DNA of 27,809 nucleotides from Chara braunii. Taxonomy: Eukaryota; Streptophyta; Charophyceae; Charales; Characeae. The DNA lies in the NCBI GenBank assembly GCA_003427395.1, contig BFEA01000036.1, positions 3,346,828 through 3,374,636 on the forward strand, in the 5' to 3' direction. Of the stretch, positions 10,365 through 20,131 are shown piece after piece. The translations under genes and the position numbers were made by a program. The number at the start of each line of letters is the position of its first letter. The first letter of the stretch is position 1. The notes beneath the pieces are model-generated. The model worked only from the letters and a program-made list of their open reading frames with translations, did no database searches and was not told the origin of the DNA.

Positions 10365-11487
10365 TGTAATGAACCCAGTCTGGCAGCTACTCAGAAGTCG
10401 TCAAACATCGGTAGTCTCATCATCTGCATCAAAGTCTCCAAATCGTGAAGTGATAACTCAAACAGTATCTTATTACCATGAAAACGAAGAGAGTGGAGGG
10501 GGAAAAGACAAAGGAGAAGATGAAAGATCACACAGTAATCCCTTCAGGCCCCTCTCCTTCTCCGGGCTTCTTCCCTCTCCACATCAATAATGATAAAAAG
10601 TGTATTCCTGATCACACACAATAGTCCCACGTGGCACTTGATCTCGTGAAGACCATGAAGATATAGCAGATTCCAGTGACGACGTCAACCTCAGGTGAGT
10701 ATCATCCACAGATCTCGACCTTCCTCCTCCTCGCAACCAGTCACCTCATGTAGAGTGCCACGTCAGCAGTCGAGATAGGTGGCATATGCCACATCAACAT
10801 GCACTGTAGATCAGATGTAGCGCCACATCAGCATGCAATGTAGACCAGAGGTAGCACCACATCAGCATGCAATGTAGACTCGAGGTACCGCCACATCAGC
10901 ATGCCATGAAGACCAGAGGCAGTGCCACATCAGCATGCCATGAAGATCAGAGGCAGCACCACATCAGCATTGTATGGCGCATAGAAGAAGCGCCAGCATG
11001 CTGCCTCCACCTTGTGTTGTCGTCCGCAATGCCTGTGCACAGCCAGCATGTAGCCAACGTCGCGCTAGCATGCAGCCAGTGTCTAGTCAAAGTCGAGCCA
11101 GCGTCAAAGCACCATAGCAAGACTGAATGCTTGACTCATTCGAGGCCAGCTTTAAGTAGCAATTGTCGAGGTTGTCTGGCCTCAATGCTTTTTCCATAGT
11201 CGTTCAGATTGGCTCACATCTGAAGGCCCGGATTGTACAGTTGCAGACTTCTCCCTTGGACCTGATGTTGTCTGGGTACCTGCATACAAACAAGTGTGTG
11301 TGCTTGACCAGCAGCCTGGGCTAGGTACCTTGGGACTTTGACTGTTGAGTGGACCGTTAACTGTCACACACCCAAGCCCTGAATTCGTATGGGGTCTTTT
11401 TCCCCTGTTTTGGCCAGGGCTGAGGGCGGCCAAGTAAGCCCTCAGATGACCCTCGCTTCCCCGAGACATATGGCATGGGTTATTGCA
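10365..11487 (-). repeat. Gypsy-A 5' LTR (1123 bp)
   Basis: This is the partner of 3269-4491, with the same TG/CA ends. It holds five units of the 34-bp array. TGCCACGTCA lies at 10756-10765, and a CACGTG box near 10624-10629 is altered in the other LTR. It should carry the promoter for the element on the minus strand. Confidence 0.93.
10808..10977. repeat. 34-bp tandem array in the 5' LTR, 5 units
   Basis: Five 34-base units match those at 3742-3979, two fewer than in the 3' LTR. Units begin AGATCAG, AGACCAG or AGACTCG and contain CCACATCAGCATG. Confidence 0.9.
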
Positions 11488-11491
11488 AGTT
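11488..11491. repeat. Gypsy-A target site duplication, right copy (AGTT)
   Basis: It matches 3265-3268. Each copy lies inside the interrupted chromodomain frame of Gypsy-B. Confidence 0.75.
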
Positions 11492-11666
11492 CCTCTTTTG
11501 TGAACCATCGATCGTCCTTCGGATCTGTATGATGCCTGAACCGTTCCCGGTACTCTTTCATCTGTTTAGGCAGTCTCCCTCGGCCAGCTGGCTTGGGAAC
11601 AGGCATGTCTCTGTGTTCCAAGATATCGTCGACGTCCACGTGACCATCCATGGTTAGGGGCAGCAT
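11488..11666 (-). pseudogene. Gypsy-B chromodomain, cut by Gypsy-A
   Basis: The frame encodes VDVDDILEHRDM, a basic linker (KPAGRGRLPK), and EYRERFRHHTDPKDDRWFTKEEL, which resembles the chromodomain pattern EYLVRWKG...W.PE..L. The two aromatic cage positions of classical chromodomains are not clearly kept, as in several Gypsy clades. The frame is broken by the Gypsy-A LTR exactly at the target duplication. On the other side of Gypsy-A, 3246-3268 supplies a few more codons and a TAG. This is the end of Gypsy-B pol. Confidence 0.8.
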
Positions 11667-12670
11667 TGACTCCTTGATGGGAATTGTTGTGTCTCAGCGA
11701 AAGGTGCAAGCTTTGAGTCGTGAAACACAGGGTAAGTGCGTAAGTGACCAGGGATTCGAATTACCTAAGAGGGGCCATCCAATTCACTGCCCACAATATC
11801 TAAGACTTCCCAGGGACCGAAATACTGAAGCATTAGTTTCCTACAGATGCCGAACTCCTATCCCAACTCACTAGCCTTAACCCAGACATGTTCCCCTACC
11901 TGATATGTGGACCATCGACGATGCTTGTTCTCAAAAGCAATCATTGCTTCCTGAGATTTCTTGATGTGCTCGACAATCTGCTGCAACAGTTTCTCATACT
12001 CGACACCAAACTCTATGGTTCCAGGAGTTGTAGCAGTTCGGTTTTCAGGCAGGAGGAAGTCTAGAGCAGATCTAGGCTTAAACCCCAAATGCAGTTGATT
12101 AGGACTGATGTCGGTGGTGCTATGTACAACATTATTGTACAGACTGGTGATGAGAGACAACTTTTCATCCTAGTCATCCTGGCTGGGCTTAATATAGTGC
12201 CTCAGTAGATGCTGCACCACACGGTTCATCTGTTCAGCCTGCCCTTTGGCTTCGGTATGATTCCCAAAAGTCATTTGAAGTTGGCTGCTCATTTGTTCAG
12301 CGGCCTTTTTCCACATCTCGTTGGTGAACCAAACATTGTTGTCACTAACAATGGGCTTTGGCAGTCCAAAATCACGCACCCAATTAGCCATGAATAACTT
12401 GATGACGTGCTCAGTCCTGGCAGTCTCAGGCATGGCAATTAGTCTAACGTACTTAGTGAACCTATCAACTATGACGAAGATATGCCTCTTGCCACTCTTG
12501 CTGGTCACGAGGGTATCCATGAAGTCCATGGAAATACTTTGTCCCGGACCGGCAGGAATGGGTAGGGGCTTTAATAACCCAAACGGGGCTTGAGTCTGTG
12601 GCTTGTCCCGCTGACAGACTTGGCAAGTCTGCACATACGTCCTCGCATCGTCAAGCATGTTAGGCCACAT
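11667..12670 (-). pseudogene. Gypsy-B integrase with GPY/F-like tail
   Basis: The core reads YVQTCQVCQRDK (the CC of the zinc finger), GQSISMDFMDTL (first Asp), KPIVSDNNVWFT (second Asp; SDRD is usual), and GQAEQMNRVVQHLL (Glu). All three DDE acidic positions are thus still present. TAG at 12170-12172 interrupts the frame where Trp is expected before DEKLSLI. The same frame continues through NNVVHSTTDISPNQLHLGFKPR and GEHVWVKASEL to another TAG at 11858-11860. A decayed tail follows with QYFGPWEVLDIVG and HLRTYPVFHDSKLAPF. The HH half of the zinc finger is missing upstream. Integrase would insert the element DNA into chromatin. Confidence 0.88.
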
Positions 12671-12705
12671 ATGTCTTCACATCGTCAAGCATGTTAGGCC
12701 TCCAG
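12640..12705. repeat. 34-bp tandem duplication in Gypsy-B integrase
   Basis: CATCGTCAAGCATGTTAGGCC occurs twice 34 bases apart with few differences, so the segment encoding PNMLDD..TYV is present twice in succession. The first coding copy is followed by a stop, and the second opens the long integrase frame. Confidence 0.85.
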
Positions 12706-12731
12706 AATCGCTGCACCAAGTTAGCACTACT

Positions 12732-13493
12732 TCACCTAAAAAAAAATAAACTACACAAACTCTCTATAGATGGAACAACTAATCTCCTGAACCCTGCCTT
12801 CCCAAGAATGAGCAACCCATCCACCATCACAAACTCATTGGTCGTGGTCTTGTCCTCGGCCTCAAGTTTGCAAATGATGTCCATCGTGACAGGGTCTTCC
12901 TTGTAGGCTTCCACCAAGGATCGAGTGACATTGTCAGATAAACCAAACTCAATAATCAGTGCACCTAGGTAGTCTGCCCTACGTGACAATGCATCAGCAA
13001 CCTTGTTGTACTCTCCCTTCACATAGTCTAACTTGAAGTCATATTGATCAATGACTTCAAGCCAGCGTTTGAGTGCATCGGAGAGAACAGGTTATGTCTT
13101 AATCCATTTGAGTGTCTGATGGTCACTTCTCAATTAGAAGAACCTTCCTAACAGATAGTGCCTCCAGTGGACAAGTGCCTTCCTTATAGAGGGTGTAGAG
13201 TTCCCTTTCGCAGGTGGACTTCGCGAACTTCTTTGATGGCATCTTCTTGCTCGTGTGCTCGATTGGCCTCAACTTCTTCCCTTCCTGTTGAGCCAGCACT
13301 GCTCCAATGCCGTATTGGCTTGTTACAAATGGCCTTTTAGGATTGGGACCATAAGAACCTCATGATGTGTAAGGGCATGCTTTAATCTCTTGAAAGCAGC
13401 CCCACATGCGTTTGTCCATTCCCATGGAGTGTCAAGGACCATTAGATCAATCAAGGGAGATGCAATCGTACTATACTTCCGTACAAAATTGCG
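12732..13493 (-). pseudogene. Gypsy-B end of RT, connection and RNase H, decayed
   Basis: To the left of the hAT-like element the RT continues with YRNFVRKYSTIASPLIDLM and AFKRLKHALTHHEVL, the connection region. After a frameshift near 13323 comes SQYGIGAVLAQQEGKKLRPIEH, in which the TTDA that normally precedes SQYG, with its catalytic Asp, is missing. Further breaks follow. The region KGEYNKVADALSRR is the RNase H end, and a linker reaches VPSIES before a stop at 12732. RNase H would remove the RNA template during reverse transcription; this copy has lost a key residue. Confidence 0.82.
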
Positions 13494-13501
13494 ATAATAA
13501 C
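13494..13501. repeat. 8-bp target site duplication of hAT-like element, left copy
   Basis: ATAATAAC here is identical to 14625-14632. It has T at position 2 and A at position 7, matching the nTnnnnAn preference known for hAT elements. Confidence 0.9.
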
Positions 13502-14624
13502 CAGGGTTGTCGAGCCCCGGCCTCGGGGCCCCGGCGGGGGTCCAAGGGTCCGAGGGTGGGCACCCCCAACCTCGGCTCCGGACTCCCCAAAAAAAAGAAA
13601 AAAAAAAATAGTGGGGGTGCGCAGCGAGAGCGCGCACCACATGGGCTAAACCCCAACAATGGGTTTTTATACCCCACCCCGGACCCCCCCAAGGGCCACA
13701 CCCACCACTCGTGGGACCGGGGTAGCTGCTGGTGCGGGACCAACAGCCGGCGGGGGCGGGGTTGNNNNNNNNNNNNNNNNNNNNNNNNNNNNNNNNNNNN
13801 NNNNNNNNNNNNNNNNNNNNNNNNNNNNNNNNNNNNNNNNNNNNNNNNNNNNNNNNNNNNNNNNNNNNNNNNNNNNNNNNNNNNNNNNNNNNNNNNNNNN
13901 NNNNNNNNNNNNNNNNNNNNNNNNNNNNNNNNNNNNNNNNNNNNNNNNNNNNNNNNNNNNNNNNNNNNNNNNNNNNNNNNNNNNNNNNNNNNNNNNNNNN
14001 NNNNNNNNNNNNNNNNNNNNNNNNNNNNNNNNNNNNNNNNNNNNNNNNNNNNNNNNNNNNNNNNNNNNNNNNNNNNNNNNNNNNNNNNNNNNNNNNNNNN
14101 NNNNNNNNNNNNNNNNNNNNNNNNNNNNNNNNNNNNNNNNNNNNNNNNNNNNNNNNNNNNNNNNNNNNNNNNNNNNNNNNNNNNNNNNNNNNNNNNNNNN
14201 NNNNNNNNNNNNNNNNNNNNNNNNNNNNNNNNNNNNNNNNNNNNNNNNNNNNNNNNNNNNNNNNNNNNNNNNNNNNNNNNNNNNNNNNNNNNNNNNNNNN
14301 NNNNNNNNNNNNNNNNNNNNNNNNNNNNNNNNNNNNNNNNNNNNNNNNNNNNNNNNNNNNNNNNNNNNNNNNNNNNNNNNNNNNNNNNNNNNNNNNNNNN
14401 NNNNNNNNNNNNNNNNNNNNNNNNNNNNNNNNNNNNNNNNNNNNNNNNNNNNNNNNNNNNNNNNNNNNNNNNNNNNNNNNNNNNNNNNNNNNNNNNNNNN
14501 NGGGGTTGGGGTAGGGGTGGGGGTGTTTTGGCGGGGGCGGGGGTAAGGTAGCCCCGCGGCAGGGGTCCGGGGGTGAAACCCCTACCCCGGCTTGGGCCTC
14601 GGGGATCCCTGCGTGACCACCCTG
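13502..14624. mobile_element. hAT-like non-autonomous DNA element in Gypsy-B RT
   Basis: The termini CAGGGTTGTC (left) and, on the other strand, CAGGGTGGTC (right) form a 10-bp inverted repeat with one mismatch. CAGGG ends and the perfect 8-bp duplication ATAATAAC are hallmarks of the hAT superfamily. Removing the insert and one duplication leaves the RT frame unbroken across the site (CGYY/RNF), which supports simple insertion. The visible arms are very G/C-rich with an A-tract near 13590-13610 and no transposase sequence. The middle 737 bases are unknown, so a transposase fragment cannot be excluded, but the total length is short for an autonomous hAT. Confidence 0.88.
13765..14501. other. 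Assembly gap (737 N)
   Basis: The run of N lies inside the hAT-like element between G-rich arms (GGGGGCGGGGTTG on the left, GGGGTTGGGGTAGGGG on the right). The true length may differ. Any reading frame crossing it is artificial. Confidence 0.99.
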
Positions 14625-14632
14625 ATAATAAC
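14625..14632. repeat. 8-bp target site duplication of hAT-like element, right copy
   Basis: ATAATAAC is identical to 13494-13501. Confidence 0.9.
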
Positions 14633-15502
14633 CACACATCCCCAAGAACGATCTGACCTCAGTCACAGACTGGGGTGGTGGCTAGTCTCTAATGCTAGCC
14701 ACCTTCGCATCTTAAGGCCTCATCCCTTCCGCGGATGCTTCATGACCCACGTACAAGATTTTAGTGCGACCAAACTCGCATTTCTCTGAGTTTATCTTAT
14801 ACTTGTGTTGCCGGAGGAGAGAGAGTACTTTGTCTACATGTTGAGCATGCTCCTCAGCAGTCCTACCTAAAGATAAGAATGTCGTCGAGGTACACGACTT
14901 TAAACTTATCCAAGTAGTCATGGAAGATCATATTCATGGCGTGTTGGAACGTACCCGGCACATTGCAAAGTCCGAAGGGCATCACCACAAACTAGTCCGT
15001 ACCTGGTATGAAATGCGGTTTTGTGCTGGTCTTCTGGTCTAATGGCGATCTGATGGTAGTCGGATTTCAAGTCAATCTTCGTAAAATACTTACATCCCTA
15101 CACCCTATCCAATAGGTCGTCGATGCACGGTAGGGGCTCTGCGTTCTTAACGGTGATGGCATTGAGGCCCCTATAATTAATGCACATCCTTAGTGATCCC
15201 CCCTTCCCCCTTCTTCGGGACGAATAGAACTGGTGATCTGAAGGGGGAGATGCTAGGTCCTATCCAACCCTTTCTGTGAGCTCTTTCGGTTGCCGCTGGA
15301 GCTCGTCCAACGGCCGGAGCCATCCTATAGATTCTCCTTTTGGGTATCTTTCTCCAGGGATGATCTCTATGGCATGGACAACCTCCCCGTCTACAACACC
15401 TGTGGGCTCCTCAAACGGATCAGGGTACTTAGCAACGGCATTTTCTATCTTCAGGGGTGATTTAACGGCCTCCTCTTTCTCAGAGACAAAAAATAGGTAC
15501 AT
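14633..15502 (-). pseudogene. Gypsy-B reverse transcriptase, several frameshifts
   Basis: The order of motifs is right but they are spread over frames. The pre-RT linker has VVHAIEIIPGERYPKGESIG. Then come [17 protein letters not shown] (followed by a TAG), [29 protein letters not shown] and VVYLDDIL. The catalytic YLDD (around 14881-14895) is intact, unlike Gypsy-A. After another frame change, AEEHAQHVDKVLSLLRQHKY and EKCEFGRTKILYVGHE lead to VRSFLGMCGYY, where the hAT-like element is inserted. It would have copied the element RNA to DNA. At least three frame changes and one stop make it inactive. Confidence 0.88.
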
Positions 15503-15517
15503 ACGTTCCTCTTGGTT

Positions 15518-16090
15518 CTATTTATAATATTTGTAGAAGGGTGATGCGCACAAGCATCCGTAGGAGTCAATTAACCTACTAGCCTTATACTTAGCTAGTC
15601 TAACGGTCCTCCCATTAGGCAACTCATGCTTTAGCACTTTCTTGTCCCAGTCAAACTGGGGCTTGGCAACCTCAAGGTAGTACATACCTAACAACATGTC
15701 AAAAGGTAAGTCATCCCTATCCAGGGACGAAATCTTGTGATCAAGTTCCCCTCCCGCATAGGAGAAAGTGCAGACCACGTCCTTGACGTAGTCCTCCACC
15801 AATATGCGCTCGTTGTTGGCCAAAGTAGATGCTACCGGTCTACTCAGGCGTTGCACCCGGTCTTGTAGGCGCAACTTATAAAGTTCCGCGTGCAGCCGAT
15901 GTCTACAAAGGCACTGCACTTGCGGCCACCTACACCAACTTCCACAACGAAGTGCTCCCCTCTAGGACCTCGACTTAATGCCCCCAGGACTCAAGGGTCC
16001 CTTGCCAACCACTCACTTTGTAGGTCCTCTAAGGCCTCAAATTGACTTGTCGTGAGGGCACGGGTGCGCAGCCCGTAGTTCGTTTGTTGA
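15518..16090 (-). pseudogene. Gypsy-B aspartic protease, DIG active site
   Basis: The start RALTTSQFEALEDLQSEWLA is followed by a TGA and then HFVVEVGVGGRKCSAFVDI, giving the active-site motif FVDIGCTRNFI. The expected D-[TS]-G is D-I-G here, a weakening change. A frameshift near 15880-15900 leads to RLSRPVASTLANNERILVE and DLPFDMLLGMYYLEVAKPQFDW, the usual second half of this protease class. It ends at 15518-15520. Its place between gag and RT is as expected. The domain call is good; activity is unlikely. Confidence 0.8.
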
Positions 16091-16264
16091 TGTGGTTCGG
16101 GAAGGGTAAGGTAGTGATTATGTTGTATGTATGTTTTGTTGTGTTCGCTATACACAACTCAAAGAGAGTGTGTGTGGGGTCCCGGTTGGTGCTTTATTCA
16201 TGATGTTCATGGGATGTTGGACCCTGTTTCCAGCAGGTGGCGCTCCCCATCAATAGACAGGAGA

Positions 16265-16310
16265 ATGTGTGTGGGTGTGTATGTGAGTGTGAGTGTGTAT
16301 GTGAGTGTGA

Positions 16311-16368
<58 letters not shown>
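16265..16368. repeat. GT/GA microsatellite
   Basis: A GT-rich run with interruptions (TGTGAG, TATG) is followed by about 19 GA dinucleotides with one AAA break. Length is likely to vary between individuals and assemblies. Confidence 0.95.
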
Positions 16369-16369
<1 letters not shown>

Positions 16370-16433
16370 CATGCAGCATGTCAGTGGCGGGGAGGACAAG
16401 AGCAGGCGCTGACCTCCAAAAAAAAAGTACTAA

Positions 16434-16506
16434 TTGTATTGGAATACAAGAGTTTTTTCTTTTCGAAATCCGAATAGAAAGCGTACCCGTTGTATTCGAA
16501 TACAAC
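16434..16506. repeat. Paired TTGTATT-AATACAA palindromes
   Basis: GTTGTATTCGAATACAAC at 16489-16506 is a perfect 18-bp palindrome. TTGTATTGGAATACAA at 16434-16449 is the same sequence with a one-base centre change, 55 bases away. Confidence 0.85.
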
Positions 16507-16947
16507 CTGTGCGATTTCTATTCTAGGTACTCTGCTATTCGATAAAAGTGCACCCACACCGTTTCAATTTCGAAAAAGGCTTAAGTACCACGGCCTCCTC
16601 GGCCTCCTACGGGCAGCTACCGGTCCTACGCGGTCGTGGCCCTTGCAAGGCCCCAAAACCTCAAAATGTCCACCCTCCCGACGACCACTACATTGAAATT
16701 TGATTGACGTTGAAATGTCTCAGGGGGGGAAACGCAAACCCTAACAGGCTGCGAACACATCCCACGAACAGAGTACCGTTGGGTCAGGATGTGTTTGTGG
16801 GGTGACTAAGGAGTCAATAGTTTTTGCCAACTCTTTAAACGGGGAGGGTACATCACGAGTAGAAGCAGCTACAACTTCTACTGGCCCTATGTGTTTCCCG
16901 AGCTGGAACTCGTAGAAGCCCCACTCTGGGAAGAAGGAGTCCCACCT

Positions 16948-18722
16948 TTAGGCAGTATCTTCAGTGGAATCATTCTTGCACTTAAACTGTTGATGGCCAT
17001 ACTCGCCGCAGTTAATGCAAGCACCCCGTGTATAACGGTCCCGCCACACATCTTGATCCACACCCGCTTTAACCCAAGCAGCTATCTTGTTTGGGTTCTG
17101 GGTTTTCCCCTGACTCCTTTGTTGACTGCCCTTGTCGCGGCCACCTGCTTTAACTTTTACCAAAGCAGTGAGGTTGCTACCCTCAACACTATCCTCGCAG
17201 TCTAACTCTAGACAGTCCACAAGGTATGAAAAGTCCTCGATCTCTGTTTGAGTACCATCGTCCTCAACCGTCATCAATCGGCTTCCCTTCTTCTTCCACT
17301 CTTGTGGACTCTTCTTCTTTCTTCCATTCGTAGGAAGTAGTTGAGCACCTCCTAACGTGGCCTCTAAATCTAGAGCCTTTTTGTTAAAGGTCTCAAAGGT
17401 GTGATACTCTAACCGAGCCTTGCTGGCTAATAAGTTCTTGATGTTTGCGGGAAGACATCTTAAGAACATGGTCATTAAGACATGTGGATCATAGCGTACC
17501 CCAGGGACGACAATCAGACGCTCTACGACAGAGGTGAGTTCGCGCACAAACTTGTACTTCTTAGCATCAAGTCGGCGCAAACCATCAGTGGCAATCTGTG
17601 TCTGCTGTGGCTTGCGCCATCGCGCTTCCACCAAATCCATGAAGCTCTCTAGGGTATGGGTCTTAGCCCAATCACTCATGTTCCTGTCGAATCCCTTTGA
17701 GGCAACTAATCCATTTAGTCAATGATCTCCTGAACCCTCCAGATAGGATGCAACATTTATCACTTCCTCCTCTACCAACGTCCTCTTCACCTCACCCACA
17801 CTGGCACCATTCTCAACCAAGTGTTGAGAGCTTCATCTTTCTTATCTCTTGAGAAGGTTGAGGGTGGTTTCAATGGGGTCTTGGGGTACCAAGTTTGTTG
17901 CTGTCCCGCTGGTGGGGCAGGTGGCGGCTGTGGTGTAGCTCCAATCGTTGGACCAGAAGATGAAGAAGCAAAAGCATGTGCTGCTGCTGCTGAAGTACCG
18001 CGTGGTGTGGTACTAGACTGAGGTGGATACGGGCCTGTCATCGCCGACAATGGCAGCGGTGGCCTGAAACCTGGTATGTGCATGGCGTTCAGGATCTGGT
18101 CTAGGGTGTCCTGGATAGCGTCCATTTTGTTGTTCATGTAAGCGTGCATGGACAGGATGCTCGCCTTGAGAATCTTTGTGGTGTTGTCAAGCGTCGAGTC
18201 ATCTAATCCCTCTAACTCAGCTTTATTTGCCTCTCTTCCCGCAAGTCTGACACTTATATTCCTAATCTCATTCTCCCTTTCAGTAGCCTCCTTGAGTTCC
18301 TTCTCTAACCTTAAGTGGATCAACTCCACTTGCTGGAGTTCTATCTGTTCCCTGGTGCGTGGAGGCGGCGAGCTGAACTGCGAGCCTGCCATTTGACTAT
18401 TACCAGCTCCTAACATACTGGAGATGCGCTGCGAGCTGGTCTGCTGACCAGATGAGGTTGCTGCAGATGTTGCTGCAGATGTTGTTGCGGAGGTAGCCAT
18501 TGCTACTACGCTAGCTGCTGCGGCGGCTGCTGCTGCTAACGTCCTTTCTTTAACTGGTGTTGCTTCCCTTGCAGTCTCAAGTGTACGGGCCCTTGCTTCG
18601 GCCCTTAATCTTCTTTCTTCTCCGAGTGGCAGGACCTGGAACACTATCGGTACTCTAAGCGTATCACACCTACTTTGCCTTCTGTCATCAGCTGTACCTT
18701 CACCACCTTTTGATCCACTCAT
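16948..18722 (-). pseudogene. Gypsy-B gag with zinc knuckle
   Basis: The ATG at 18720-18722 opens a frame with an Ala/Thr/Ser-rich stretch, Gln/Glu-rich helices, a Pro/Gly-rich linker and PSTFSRDKKDEALNTWLRMV, the start of the capsid domain. It ends at a TGA at 17787-17789. A frameshift there, and then an in-frame TGA near 17717, separate it from the rest. That part reads MSDWAKTHTLESFMDLVEARW, then VRELTSVVERLIVVPGVRYD and LMTMFLRCLPANIKNLLASK, typical Retrotrans_gag. The zinc knuckle CINCGEYGHQQFKC (C-x2-C-x4-H-x4-C) follows near the end. Gag would package element RNA in particles. About 70 bases of leader remain upstream, before the LINE poly-A tract. Confidence 0.9.
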
Positions 18723-18791
18723 CGGCTAGGGAGACGTTGTTTGCACTAGTGTTCTCTCTGGAACCTACTGCAACATGCGTCTGACTGATTC

Positions 18792-18819
18792 TTTTTTTTT
18801 TTTCTTTTTTTTTTTTTTT
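18792..18819 (-). other. LINE poly-A tail
   Basis: On the plus strand 28 bases are T except one C at 18804. Read on the minus strand, this is an A tract at the end of the LINE, in the correct orientation for target-primed insertion. Confidence 0.8.
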
Positions 18820-20131
18820 CAGAACCTCAGGGTTCTGGCTCCTACCATTCTGGGGAGCGACAGTCCGGTTCCTATTCCCCCGGCAAGTCAAAAGGAATAC
18901 ATAAAAGACTCACGCACGCTCCTCCCCATTATGGCTGAGAGGCCCGAGCAGGCGACATTGATTACTTCCCTGAGGAAGGATGTAACACCTCTCACCCCTG
19001 CCTAGTCTGTGTATTTCCCGTTCGGCCGAAGGACCCCTGAACAGCATTGATTGCTCCACCGCAGTGGAGGATTGACTGTCAGTTTGCCTTATCCCTCTCT
19101 CTCCTCTCAGACCTGTTGTCCCGATCTGCTAGATGACATCATTATTCCTAGAGAGAGACCTGCTTACCTGCCTGGTCCACTCCTTCTCCTTCTTCCTGCC
19201 CCCTCATCTTAACTGCATTTGGCCCTAATCTTTGAACTCCCGGTCTGCTCTCCTGCTCCTTTTGGCCGTAGGGCTCTTGACGAGTGCCAATTGCTCCCTG
19301 TATGCGTGGGTAATAACTGTCCGTTTGCCCTGTCCCCCTCTCGCATCTTGGATCCCGAACCGAGGTCCGCCATATATCAATCTTACAAGTAGTATGAGCC
19401 TTTCTACTGACCTTCTCATGCTAAGTTCTTCCCTCCCCTCCTTCCTGCCCCCTTATGATAACCGTAGAGAGGTTTTGACCTCTGCCTTCCGCCTGCAGTC
19501 CTGACCTTCGGCCATCGGTCCTTTGAGTATAGAGGCCAGCCAAGCTAGCCATTTCTCCCCATTCCTGTGACCATGGCCTTGTGAAACGAGCCCACTCGGA
19601 ACCTCTCTTTTTATTACTGGTTTAAGAAAAAACCCTTGAAGCCCTAAACCCTCAACCCTCTCTACGAAGGTTCTGCATCGAATTTCTCCAGGTCTTCTTC
19701 CTCTTCCGGCTCACGTAGCTTTCGATGCATCGAATTACCCTGGTGCCTGCGCTGCTTGGAGAGTTTACCTTTTCCCCCCTGTGCCAACAGTTTAAGTCAA
19801 GGTTGCCTCCTCCAGCGTTGGGTGTTGGCGAGAGCCCCTTTCCGGGATTTGAGTTGCGTCAGTCTTTCCCGCACACCCGATCTTCCTGGAAATTCAGTAG
19901 TCTTGCCGTTGAGCGACCAACTCATCCTAATCTTCGCTTGTCCTACTTCCGTTGTTGTTCATCTTCGGGCCAATCTTGCAGACCAGATCCTTTCCGCCTT
20001 CCGAGTCTGATCGGGGGTGTTAGTCAGGAGGAGCAGTTGAGAGGGTTGGGTGCTTGGTGAATGTGCGTGAACCTCCTTAACTTGTCAATCCCAGCTCTGG
20101 AACTGTAGGTTTCCTTTCTCTATCTTTACCA
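18820..20131 (-). other. LINE 3' untranslated region with diverged internal repeats
   Basis: No gene is supported in these 1.3 kb. Two related blocks starting near 19025 and 19264 (about 240 bp apart) share GGCCG, ATTGCTCC, ACTGTC.GTTTGCC and a CCTTCTTCCTGCCCCCT-type tract in the same order, and a third, shorter relative starts near 18931. Alignment is by eye and divergence is high. The rest is pyrimidine-rich on the plus strand. Confidence 0.5.

Larger units (their letters stand above)
3269..11487 (-). mobile_element. Gypsy-A: LTR-to-LTR Ty3/Gypsy chromodomain retrotransposon
   Basis: Two direct long repeats with 5'-TG and CA-3' ends (3269-4491 and 10365-11487) bound an internal region of about 5.9 kb. 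On the minus strand this holds, in order, a primer binding site, gag with zinc knuckle, an aspartic protease, RT/RNase H, integrase and a chromodomain. A 4-5 bp target duplication flanks it. In the first 115 aligned bases of the two LTRs I count 6 mismatches, so the insertion is not recent but is younger than Gypsy-B. Gag, pol and integrase all carry stops, frameshifts or deletions, so it cannot move on its own. Confidence 0.92.
16091..16947. other. Gag-pol linker of Gypsy-B with foreign-looking insertion
   Basis: No intact gene is seen. The right part (about 16700-16947) still reads as a decayed gag tail on the minus strand (FKELAKTIDSLV). The middle, about 16120-16560, contains a 7-bp stem (GTTGTGT/ACACAAC, 16138-16158), a GT/GA microsatellite and palindromic sequence, none of which belongs in a gag-pol linker. 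A small insertion is likely, but I could not find its ends or a target duplication. Confidence 0.4.
3249..18791 (-). mobile_element. Gypsy-B: older Ty3/Gypsy chromodomain retrotransposon, interrupted by three insertions
   Basis: Gag, protease, RT, RNase H, integrase and chromodomain follow in Ty3/Gypsy order from right to left on the minus strand. Gypsy-A sits in the chromodomain, a hAT-like element in the RT and a LINE in the leader upstream of gag. The last codons of the chromodomain frame, up to a TAG, lie left of Gypsy-A at 3246-3268, and the rest lies right of it, showing that Gypsy-A inserted into a pre-existing Gypsy-B. Both LTRs of Gypsy-B are unseen or unresolved. Multiple stops, frameshifts and deletions mark it as a dead copy. 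Confidence 0.85.

Noticed and set aside
13323-14666. Long frames of 260-447 residues on both strands
   Set aside because: They run through 737 N; only the ends are sequence, and these belong to the hAT-like element and Gypsy-B RT.
16229-16246. CCAGCAGGTGGCGCT, close to the animal CTCF site
   Set aside because: CTCF is not known in plants or green algae, and a single short match is expected by chance; animal contamination is not otherwise suggested.
18999-19005. TGTAACA-type LTR end near 18982 as the Gypsy-B 5' LTR
   Set aside because: No matching copy is found at the left end of Gypsy-B, no primer binding site adjoins it, and the poly-A tract to its left assigns this DNA to the LINE.
19642-19652. 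CCCTAAACCCT, plant telomere-like
   Set aside because: Only about one and a half units; too short for a telomeric tract.
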